Below the pieces are notes generated by a model, which was not told the DNA's origin, did no database searches, and saw only the letters and a program-made list of their open reading frames with translations. The position numbers were made by a program, and so were the translations under genes. A stretch of DNA of 64,000 bases. It comes from Sinohyriopsis cumingii (lineage: Eukaryota; Mollusca; Bivalvia; Unionida; Unionidae). Shown here piece after piece: positions 37,590 through 45,999 of this stretch. Numbering within the stretch: the first letter of the stretch is position 1; each line of letters begins with the position of its first letter. Location of the stretch: the NCBI GenBank assembly GCA_028554795.2, contig CM068830.1, positions 52,338,355-52,402,354 of the forward strand, read 5' to 3'.

Positions 37590-38935
37590 TAGAGGTGCCT
37601 GTTCTCGTATTTTCACTTAAATCGCTCAACTCGTTACGAGTTGTTGTTAGATTTAGAGATATGGATGAACCCAGTGTATTTGAAACGCTTGAAAAGCCAA
37701 GTTGTCAGAATATCTCACAAGTGAAACGAAACAACATTCGCCGTAACGGCGAGTTAGTCTCCACATATATTTACATCCTGACATTCAACTGCGACACGAT
37801 ACCTACAATGTCGATTTATTGATGATCCTTGTATACCATTTCATTCCCTTCCTTTTGCTGTGTTTCAGCTGTCAGAAATATATAACACTACAATCACGCG
37901 TATGAGAGGAAACCAGTATCTTCTGGTCACGATGGATCGTGATGCTCCGAGAAATCTTTTGTACGAATCGCCAGGGACAATATTTCTCATAATTAAAGGT
38001 CAGGAAATTTGTGGATGCCACAGGTCGATTTAACACAGCTGAAACATCCTACACCAGCAAAGCTGAAGTGGAATACAATCTTCCACAAATACACCCATAA
38101 CCCAAATAAACATTGCCTTACAAGAAGATCAAACTAAATTCAGTCTTGGCACCTTCTAAACCTCTGATAGCAATCATCCAACCACAGAATGAACTAGATA
38201 CCTCAAATATTCTCTGTGAGTGTAGCAATTATAAAACTAGTCATACAAACAATAAACAACATAAATCTAGCTAACCATGGTACTAATGGAAATGCATGTT
38301 CTAAACTAAATATAATATTGAACAAATCTACTAGACGCCCTAAATGATATGAAGATCCATTCAAAATGTTAAATAAGTTTGGAAGTCTAGATTATGAACA
38401 CCTGAGTGAACCCTGACGTTACACCAGAGAAGCCTCCCAGAAGTCCCGTATTTCCGCCACATTTATAAATATGCCTGATAACTTAATACAATTGAATTAT
38501 CGAGCACTAACACAAAATAATGATGAAATTAGTCATCTACTCAAAGAACGTAATCCAACATTTATAATGGAGAGCGATAAAAATCTAAGAAACAATTTTG
38601 CACGTCTGCAACTGTAGCGAGGATAAACATTTTACGAAGGTATAGAAAACGACTGTTCTTATTGAAACTATTAAAGCTATCTCATGTTATTAAAAGGAAA
38701 TTATACACTTTGTATAATAGTGTCTCTTGTTATTAGATCAAACTATTTATGTTTAATATTCCGTTTGTACGAAAACAGTATCTGGCAACGTTTGAGATGG
38801 TCATACATGGTTCAGAAACTTACATATCTGAAGCAAGAGTATTTCTCTGACGGAAATACATTTCTGATTATTGTAATACCACAAAGAGGGATAATAATTT
38901 ATTCTCGAGTCCCAAGATTTGACGGATCCATCTTA
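37590..38935 (+). pseudogene. Jockey-like LINE: ORF1 and start of endonuclease
   Basis: The 37595-37822 frame resembles an ORF1 RNA-binding gag-like domain, with 'VVVRFRDMDE' followed by 'VKRNNIRRNGELVSTYIY' and 'ILTFNCDTIP'. The zinc-knuckle region is not visible. After broken sequence, 'NLIQLNYRALTQNNDEISHL' at about 38480-38540 matches the start of an endonuclease domain, and a 'NPTFIMES' stretch follows. The order ORF1 then endonuclease is normal for Jockey elements. The 84-codon ORF at 38684-38938 may be its further decay. The copy ends before reverse transcriptase. Confidence 0.55.
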
Positions 38936-39390
38936 TAAATCTTCTCAAGCATGACATCGGTAAACATCTTATTATAAATTATACATTTTTCAATGTAAAT
39001 CAGAAAGCAAAAAGTATTTTTTTAAATTTATTTTGTTCTTTAAAACTCTCAGATAAATTAATTATACCTTCTTTTACACGGTAAAGCTCTGCTGTCTAAA
39101 TAATGTATACGCTGTGCAATGCAAATAACCTACATTTTCCTAGTAAATGAATCCAAGGTACTGTTTGTTCAGTGGTTGCATTAAGTAAGTTCATGAAGAG
39201 CCCTTGTGTGAAACCATTGTTCTGATTAATAATGTATCTACGTATTTGTGGAAATTGATAACGTACACTTTAAAGGAACGTACCAGACACTTGGATGCTA
39301 ATACAATTCTGCCTACCATGTCACATTACCCATGCCGTTTACAATCATATTTTTAGTGTGTTATTTTTTAAAATCTGGTTTAATCCATAA
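38936..39390. other. No gene seen
   Basis: AT-rich spacer with no recognisable feature. Confidence 0.5.
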
Positions 39391-39520
39391 TAAACTAGTT
39401 TGAACTAGATTGAACCGGTCTGATCAGGAGGAAACAGTTTGATTCGGTTAAAACCAGTAAAATCCAGTCTGATACTAAAAAAAATAGCTTGTAAACAGAC
39501 CGGTTTGAACTAGTTTGATC
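39391..39520. repeat. Imperfect inverted repeat rich in (A)CCAGTTTGA-like motifs
   Basis: The left part 39391-39422 (aaactagtttgaac...accggtctg) and right part 39496-39516 (cagaccggtttgaactagt) are inverted copies with a ten-base length difference. Between them are variants of 'aaaccagt' and 'cagtttgat'. It may be a degraded foldback element. Confidence 0.5.
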
Positions 39521-40059
39521 CAGAACAGATTCCCTAAAAGGAAACACTATAAACATATATATGCATTTAACACTCTCAACGTAGGGAGCAAATCTATTTC
39601 ACAAGCAAACAAAGGACTGAGAGAAGATCTATATCAACTTGCATGAAAACACTTCATGGGAATAAGTCTGTCTAAAGTAGAAAGATAAGTAACCTCAGAG
39701 GAAGGTTGTACGCTGCTTACTACATCATATGAAGTGTGTACGCTACTTACAAACGAAATAACACTGCAGACAGAAAACCAGGTGCATTGTTTTCACATGA
39801 CAAGACCTAGCAGGAGAATTCGACATACTCTATAATTTACAAGATGCAGAGCAAACGGAATGATTATCACATGAAATAAATTGGAAATGACCTGGAAAAT
39901 ACATTAAAAGAATAGCAAACAGAATATTTAATTTGTATTTTCTAGGATACTGAGCATATCTAATACTGTGCTGCTTATTGGTATTGGATTTATTATTTAC
40001 ATATTATAGACAAGCCATTCATAGAGAGACACACACCGTGAAATTACAAAACAAAACGA
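39521..40059. other. No gene seen
   Basis: AT-rich spacer up to the edge of the LINE-A fragment. Confidence 0.5.
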
Positions 40060-40363
40060 GCATGTTAGGTTTGCTTGAATGCCATGCATTTATTGAGTTC
40101 TATTTATCATACGGAATTTTCCATTAGTAGCGAACAGAGACGGAGCTTTAAGGACTGATTCAGTGAGATGGTATATGACGCCGAGGTGATCTGATGTAAG
40201 TTCGTGGGACACCAATGAAGTCTGTAGAATATTAGTATCAGACCTATGAAGAATTCAGGCTAAAATACGAGCATGTTTGTTAGTGGGTTGGCTAAATGAC
40301 TGTCTGAAGTTGAAAATGTGGATATAATCTAGATGTCATGTTGAGTATTGATTTTTAAGATAG
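40060..40363 (-). pseudogene. LINE-A endonuclease region, downstream half
   Basis: On the minus strand this aligns to 9010-9295 of LINE-A through shared phrases such as 'tccacattttcaac', 'acagtcattt' and 'tccgtatgataaatag', and ends at 'ccaagcaaacctaac'-like text. The other half of the same fragment is at 42764-43150; the 2.4-kb CACTGG transposon separates them. Confidence 0.8.
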
Positions 40364-40625
40364 CACTGGTCAACAGTGAAATCATTACTGACTTGAAAAG
40401 GCCCTAATCTGTAGTATTTTGGTGTGCCGAACACGAATATAACCGTGAAAAATTTGTATTGGCTCTCGTTTTGAAGATATTCATATACCTCATTTTCTAT
40501 GTTTCACTGTGTAAATTTCTCCAGTAGGACTGCAGCAACATCCGGAATAATGATGTAACATTGCATAATACCATCATGCTCACATCATCCACAGTTGATT
40601 GCATCATTTTCTGATGCAATGCAAT

Positions 40626-40744
40626 ACTAATGCCATGCGGCTGCTGAAGTAAGTTGACGTCAGCAGTGTACTATACATGTGTAGGCCTATTATACTAATG
40701 CCAGGCGGCTGCTGAAGCTGACGTAAGCAGTGTACTATATAAAG
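40626..40744 (+). promoter_or_regulatory. Duplicated CRE-like promoter with TATA box
   Basis: A ~48-bp block occurs twice, at 40626-40675 and 40694-40739, sharing 'actaatgcca', 'gcggctgctgaag' and 'gcagtgtactata'. The first copy contains a perfect CRE palindrome, TGACGTCA (40655-40662). The second has TGACGTAA (40719-40726). A TATA box, tatataaag, lies at 40736-40744, about 115 bp before the transposase start. CREB/ATF-type control is inferred from the sites alone. Confidence 0.65.
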
Positions 40745-40857
40745 CCCAATCAGATAGGTTCAGCATTTAAAATATTTTAGACGTTGTGCGAGACAGTTCA
40801 AGCTACTGTTACATAAAACTTATTATTTTATCCATTTACGTACAATAAAGAACAGTA

Positions 40858-42546
40858 ATGCCTCGAAAGTGTGTTAATACCGCGGACAATTTTTGCTATA
40901 TTTGTGGGGAAGTGACATTTGCCAACCAGAAGAAAAGTATCAATTCTCAAGTGAAGAAGGCATATCATCTTTACTTCGGATGCAAGGTTGGTGACCAAGA
41001 CAAGCCTTGGGCTCCGCATATATGCTGTGCTACATGTACAACACAGCTTTCACAGTGGTTGAATTGCAAAAGGTCATCAATGCCGTTTGCAGTCCCAATG
41101 GTGTGGAGAGAGCCAAGCAACCACCTAAATGACTGTTACTTCTGCTTGGTTCCTCCTCTTTCCGGCGGAATAACGAAGCGAAAGAAGTCGAGAATAGTCT
41201 ACCCAAACATTCCGTCTGCATTGAGACCAGTTCCACATGGTGAGGGACTTCCTATTCCAGAACCTCCAGCAGAATATTCTCTTGATTCATCTGACGAAGA
41301 CAAAGGTGAGTCGACCTGTTCTTCTCCTGGTCCATCAGCATGCAGTGATCCAGATTTTCACTGTGGTGCATCATCAACCCCACACAGAATAACACAGGAA
41401 GAACTAAATGACCTGATTCGTGATTTGGACTTATCAAAGAACAAGGCAGAATTGCTAGGATCAAGACTCCAACAATGGAATCTTCTAGAAGAAGATGTCA
41501 CAATTACCGCATATCGAAAGCGCCACCAGCAATTGGAGCCTTTCTTCAGAAAGGAAAGTAATCTGATATTCTGTTCCGATATTGAGGGCCTCATGAATGC
41601 TTTACAAATCACTCATGACCCACAAGAATGGAGACTATTTGTGGACTCTTCGAAACTGAGTCTCAAGGCTGTGCTTTTGCACAATGGAAACATTCTTCCA
41701 TCTATTCCAGTAGCGTATGCTGTCCACATGAAAGAGACATACGATAACTTAAGGCAGCTACTGAATTCCATTGAGTATAACAAGTACAGCTGGCACCTCT
41801 GTGGTGATTTGAAGGTAGTTGCCCTTTTAATGGGACTGCAGCAAGGATATACAAAATACATGTGTTTCTTATGCGAGTGGGATAGCCGAGCAAGGGAAAT
41901 GCACTACATGAGGAAGGAATGGACTCACAGGCAGAATGTAGCCATTGGAGAGAAGAATATCCAACACCCAGCTCTGGTTGAGGCTCAGAAAATCTTGCTA
42001 CCACCCCTTCACATCAAACTAGGTTTGAGGAAGAACTTCGTGAAAGCCATTGACCGGACTTTGCCAGCATTCCGATACCTGCATGAAAAATTCCCTCGAC
42101 TCAGCGAAGCAAAGATTAAAGAGGGAGTTTTTGTGGGTCCTCAGATTCGAGAGCTTTTCAAAGATGACCGGTTCAACAACTTGCTGGAAGGTGACGCGAA
42201 ACAAGCATGGAATGCTTTTCGCCTAGTTTCTACAAACTTCCTCGGAAATGTTAGGGCAGAAAACTATAAGGAACTAGTAGAAGACATGTTGATGAAGTAT
42301 AAGAAACTTGGCTGCAATATGTCTCTAAAGATTCACTTCCTTCATTCCCATTTGGATTTCTTTCCTAACAACTGTGGTATTGTTAGTGATGAACACGGCG
42401 AACGTTTTCATCAAGATATCGCAACAATGGAACAAAGATACCAGGGAAAATGGTCCACTACAATGCTGGCTGACTACTGCTGGACACTCCTCAGAGATGC
42501 TCCCGAACAGCTGTACAAGAGACAGGCGAAGAAATCTAAGATGTAG
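40858..42546 (+). CDS. CMC-type DDE transposase, intact
   Basis: A 562-residue intronless ORF, expected to act in the nucleus, binding the element's ends and moving it by cut and paste. The N-terminal third is cysteine-rich: C13/C16, C42, H54, C56/C57/C60 and C93/C96, with 'GDQDKPWAPHICCATC' and 'MVWREPSNH', a likely DNA-binding zinc module. An acidic, serine-rich linker spans 140-170. The catalytic part shows the signature I know for CMC/Transib/RAG1-like enzymes. D263 is in 'LFVDSSK' and D317 in 'CGDLKVV', followed by C336/C339 ('CFLCEW'). H385 is in 'PLHIKLG', H493/H496/H498 in 'KIHFLHSHLDF', and E512 or E515 in 'SDEHGERFHQ'. The start is the first ATG after the TATA-bearing promoter. No stops or frameshifts are seen. 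Similar uncharacterised proteins occur, as I recall, in arthropods and cnidarians. A domesticated gene is less likely because terminal repeats and a target duplication surround it. Confidence 0.88.
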   Translation: MPRKCVNTADNFCYICGEVTFANQKKSINSQVKKAYHLYFGCKVGDQDKPWAPHICCATCTTQLSQWLNCKRSSMPFAVPMVWREPSNHLNDCYFCLVPPLSGGITKRKKSRIVYPNIPSALRPVPHGEGLPIPEPPAEYSLDSSDEDKGESTCSSPGPSACSDPDFHCGASSTPHRITQEELNDLIRDLDLSKNKAELLGSRLQQWNLLEEDVTITAYRKRHQQLEPFFRKESNLIFCSDIEGLMNALQITHDPQEWRLFVDSSKLSLKAVLLHNGNILPSIPVAYAVHMKETYDNLRQLLNSIEYNKYSWHLCGDLKVVALLMGLQQGYTKYMCFLCEWDSRAREMHYMRKEWTHRQNVAIGEKNIQHPALVEAQKILLPPLHIKLGLRKNFVKAIDRTLPAFRYLHEKFPRLSEAKIKEGVFVGPQIRELFKDDRFNNLLEGDAKQAWNAFRLVSTNFLGNVRAENYKELVEDMLMKYKKLGCNMSLKIHFLHSHLDFFPNNCGIVSDEHGERFHQDIATMEQRYQGKWSTTMLADYCWTLLRDAPEQLYKRQAKKSKM

Positions 42547-42763
42547 TCAATGACTTGATTTTTTATAGGTAGGCTATTACAGTTGACCTTTTACTATTGG
42601 AATGCATTTCGTTATGTAAACATTAATTTCTTGCAGATTACAAAACAACTAGAGCCAATTTTGCAATTTGACTGTCATATTCGTGTTCAGCACATAAAAA
42701 TTGATAAGAATTGACTAATTTTATTTCAGTAACATGACTTTTGTAAAAATTTGTTGTCCAGTG

Positions 42764-43150
42764 TAGTCAGTCAAAGTGAAAATTGAAATCTCCAAGAATA
42801 GACATTTTGCCACTTATCGAATTTCCATACTCCAGGTAATTGGGAAACTGCTTCAAAAAGAGAGATTCAGATTGTTGTTTCGACTGGGAAAGGCGGTAGA
42901 CGCAGACAAAGAGAATGGAACCTTCTTCCATTGTGAGTGAGGTTTTCACCAGTTCAAACGATTTGTGTTCGAACTGAATGTTGTAGTTTAGTTAACACGG
43001 TGAATAATGGAGTTCTTTGCACTGACAGTAATTCCGCTTCCGCGACAGAGAAGTGGGAACGACTAATAGAGTAACCAAAGGGTGTTTAATCACACTTTTG
43101 GTTCATCGCCTGCCGTTTACATTTAAATTAAGATGAATGTAGTCCCAGGT
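42764..43150 (-). pseudogene. LINE-A endonuclease region, upstream half
   Basis: The minus-strand 60-codon frame at 42767-42949 reads 'FVCVYRLSQSKQQSES' and ends 'MSILGDFNFHFD', the LGDFN endonuclease motif. The preceding region to about 43150 is in other frames ('SGITVSAKNSIIH'). It aligns to 8840-8990 of the other LINE-A copy. The frame stops exactly at the transposon insertion. Confidence 0.85.
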
Positions 43151-44706
43151 TATTAAATATAGTTCACAATGTAGGAGTTTTATTTAATGCAATTAATGAG
43201 TCAAAACGACTGAAAAATTCTAACAGTTTCTCCCACTCTCCCACCCCCACCCAAAAAAAACCCCCAAAACAAATGAAGAAACACACTCCAACAGAACACC
43301 TAACGCATTAATAATCACCAGTGTAGATGAACATAGTCAACAAACACATGTGACATGAAAAACAGCGCAAAATTCTAGTGTAGCTGCTTCAAGCCTGTTA
43401 AGAATTAACAGTAATTTTAAGCATATTTTTAATATAATAGAGCATACATACTTAATTTAACTTTTTGTATTTTATTCAATTAGAAGAAGAAAATAAGTAT
43501 ATGTTAACTATTTTATATGTTTATGTAATATTTTTACCTTAGACCTTTTCATGCATGTTTATATAAATGTCCACTGAAGATTCTGCAAGACAATGCCTTG
43601 ATTACATCAGTTACCACCCCCATGGTAAGGCTGATTTGTGGGGGGCATATCGATATCTACTATACACGATCGGAATTTGTGCTCCATTAATTATGAACTT
43701 TCTTTGGTTGTTTTCATGACACTTCCTAATGAGCTTATTGTCTATACTCTGTGACTGTTTCAAGCGCTCTCGTGCGTAAGCTGCAAAACTCAAAGTTATT
43801 AGATTATTTTATGCCTTGTATTTTATTGTAAACCGTTTAGGATATTGTATTGTGTATTGTGCCAATCGCGTTATTTGATATGCTTTTAGGATCATCATTG
43901 CGAAGCTGAGAAGAGCTGTTATACTACCCTGTCGTTGGCGTCCTCACATCTAAAAGTATATTCAGATTTTAAACCGCAGTTAATCTCAGCGATACTTTCT
44001 TTCGCTGTCTGCAGTGGGATTTATATATTCTAATATACATAGAATTAAGGAGATAAGTAATTGTAACCCGCCTTTAAGGCTGTATTGACTTTGATTAAAT
44101 TAACTTTTTTATGTTTATATCACAAACCTTTTCATATAAAAAAATTCATCAAACTAGATGATAGTGTGTACTTGTAACCTATAGATTACATTCCATTAAC
44201 TTTGGTTAAGAGTTTGCGTTTAGCTCACGACGTAATGGATTTTCTACCCTGTATCCATACCTTTGCAAACATAATCATGACATTTGGTGGGTGGATGCAT
44301 CTTGATGATCTCTACGCCCTTAACAAAGATAGGTCACTGTGACTATTTTGACCCTTCTATGATTTGGTTCAATGTAAAACATTATCCACGGTAGAGTCAA
44401 AGCACTAGATGATTGTACGCATCTATATTGGTACCACATCTTACAGCAAAATGAAGTCACTATAACGTACTAGGATAAGATTTTGTCTTTAGTTCTGTTT
44501 GTTTACTTATTGATATATTATATACAAAACTATCGTTCTACAACAAAACATACCATCTGTCGAATCACACTGTACGTTACGTTCTACTGTAATATTGAAT
44601 TTCAATCATTTCTTTAATAGTAATAATAAATAATAATAATAATGAAAATGCCTCGTCATAGGATACTGAATGCAAAAACATTACTATTTTGTTAATGTGT
44701 GCTACA
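43151..44706. other. No gene seen; possible receptor 3' UTR
   Basis: AT-rich with a C/A-rich run near 43240-43270 and (TAA)n near 44620-44645. The minus-strand side next to 44706 probably holds the receptor 3' UTR. ATTAAA on the minus strand at 44612-44617 is a candidate poly(A) signal. Confidence 0.4.
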
Positions 44707-45924
44707 TTACATTCTTGATCTGATCATCGTTGACTGGATATATTTCCTATTTAAGCACCGTCCGTGAATCATGTCGCTAAATGCTTTACGGAATCCTGTG
44801 TTGAATATTGTGTATATAACAGGATTCAAGGTTGAATTAATATACCCCAGCCAAATAAATAACATTTCTGTTTCTGGTCCAGGATGCATACATAAGTTAC
44901 AAAATGGTATGATCACATACAATAGGAAAAATGGGAGCCAACACAAAACAAATGCAACCATTATGACTGCCAGTGTTCGTGCCGCCTTTCGCTCCTTGCA
45001 GAGAGAAATTCGTTGCTTTTCTTCGATAAATGTGTGGATCAGATTCAAGGCTTTACAACTTTCATCCGTTACTTTGAGTTTGTCCTGGTACAAAAAGCGG
45101 GGCGGTTGTGGAGCCGATGGAGCATCAGGATCTATGAGCCTGGGACTAAGTTCAGCTTTCTCTACTTCATCAGTGCAATTAGGTACGGATGCAACACTTA
45201 CGTACGATGTGTTCTTCACAATGGCTACCTTTGCCTTTGCATTCTGAGCCTGTTCTCGAAGACGTCTCTTTATTGCGAGAAATATTTTCAAATACACAAA
45301 AGACATTATGAAAAGAGGAATATAAAACGAACCAAGTGCTGAATATAATACGTATCCCTGCTCACCAGTCAATACACATTTCAGAGTAAAGGGATTAAAC
45401 AGATGTTCGCCCCTATCGTTCCACCCAAACATAGGTGGGACTGATATTATTGCGCTCAAGACCCATGCTATGAAAATCATTACCAGCACGCGCTTGAGAG
45501 TTCTTTTTTGTGCATACTGTATTGGGTCATGAATTGCCCAGTATCGATCAAGGGCAATAGCACAGATGTTCAGAATAGAAGCTGTACACAGTAAAACATC
45601 AAATGTCAACCACAAATCACAAAATACATTTCCAAGAATCCATCTCCCTTTTAGAATATAGTTTGCAATGTGAAAGGGCATAACAAGAATGGCTACAGCA
45701 AGATCAGCACTTGATAGCGATATTATAAAGAAGTTCTGCACTATTCTCAAAGGTTTGTGAATAAATATACAAGCAATGACAAAAGTGTTGCCCATAATAG
45801 CGAGAAGCATCAGAAGACACATTGCCAGTATTGCCAGAATGTTCTGCCACGTTAGCCCAACGTCAACCAATGAATCTTGTGTTGTAGCATTGGTTACAGA
45901 ATCGTAAACTGTGATCTCATTCAT
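44707..45924 (-). CDS. Octopamine/tyramine-type amine GPCR
   Basis: An intact 405-residue class A receptor for a biogenic amine at the plasma membrane, likely coupled to G proteins in neurons or muscle. It shows an N-glycosylation site at N12, TM1 with G45-N46, and TM2 'SSADLAVAILVMPF' with D74. C102 pairs with C183. The amine-binding D109 is in 'LTFDVLLCTASI', the DRY is at 126-128, and TM5 has S195 and S199 around 'YSALGSFYIP'. E311 starts TM6, 'CWLPFF' spans 328-333 and NPVIY spans 367-371. 'DRYWAIHDPIQYAQKRT' and 'GEQGYVLYSALGSF' resemble octopamine/tyramine receptors more than dopamine or serotonin receptors. The third intracellular loop (about 220-310) is modest in size. The start is decided by an in-frame TAA 15 nt upstream and an A at -3. 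No palmitoylated cysteine is obvious except C390. The ligand cannot be settled from sequence alone. Confidence 0.95.
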   Translation of the reverse strand: MNEITVYDSVTNATTQDSLVDVGLTWQNILAILAMCLLMLLAIMGNTFVIACIFIHKPLRIVQNFFIISLSSADLAVAILVMPFHIANYILKGRWILGNVFCDLWLTFDVLLCTASILNICAIALDRYWAIHDPIQYAQKRTLKRVLVMIFIAWVLSAIISVPPMFGWNDRGEHLFNPFTLKCVLTGEQGYVLYSALGSFYIPLFIMSFVYLKIFLAIKRRLREQAQNAKAKVAIVKNTSYVSVASVPNCTDEVEKAELSPRLIDPDAPSAPQPPRFLYQDKLKVTDESCKALNLIHTFIEEKQRISLCKERKAARTLAVIMVAFVLCWLPFFLLYVIIPFCNLCMHPGPETEMLFIWLGYINSTLNPVIYTIFNTGFRKAFSDMIHGRCLNRKYIQSTMIRSRM

Positions 45925-45983
45925 CCTGGATGCAAATTAAAAACTTTGAGCCTGAGGTCCCTTAAAACCGTAAGCTTTGAAAT

Positions 45984-45998
45984 CTGCAAAGAAATGTA
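45984..45998 (-). promoter_or_regulatory. Probable 3' splice site of a 5' UTR exon
   Basis: On the minus strand, 'catttctttgcag' ends at 45984, about 60 nt before the receptor ATG. The pyrimidine-rich run plus CAG fits an acceptor. It suggests an untranslated first exon upstream, at higher coordinates, with the coding region in one exon. Confidence 0.45.
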
Positions 45999-45999
45999 G

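Larger units (their letters stand above)
40364..42763 (+). mobile_element. Complete 2400-bp DNA transposon, CACTGG termini
   Basis: The left end cactggtcaaca (40364) and right end tgttgtccagtg (ending 42763) are inverted copies. Inside them a longer inverted match runs to about 40473 and 42641. Its core is gaacacgaatat at 40429-40440 against atattcgtgttc at 42677-42688, and attggctctcgttttg against its reversed counterpart. The flanking trinucleotide TAG is present at 40361-40363 and 42764-42766, as expected for a 3-bp target duplication. Joining the flanks restores continuity of LINE-A sequence. CACT termini, 3-bp duplication and the transposase signature point to the CMC (CACTA/Mirage/Chapaev) group. 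The single internal ORF is intact, so the element may be recently active. Confidence 0.88.

Noticed and set aside
41030-42204. Several minus-strand ORFs of 60-100 codons
   Set aside because: They are antisense shadows of the transposase coding region.
44771-45342. Plus-strand ORFs of 158 and 109 codons
   Set aside because: They are antisense shadows of the GPCR coding region.
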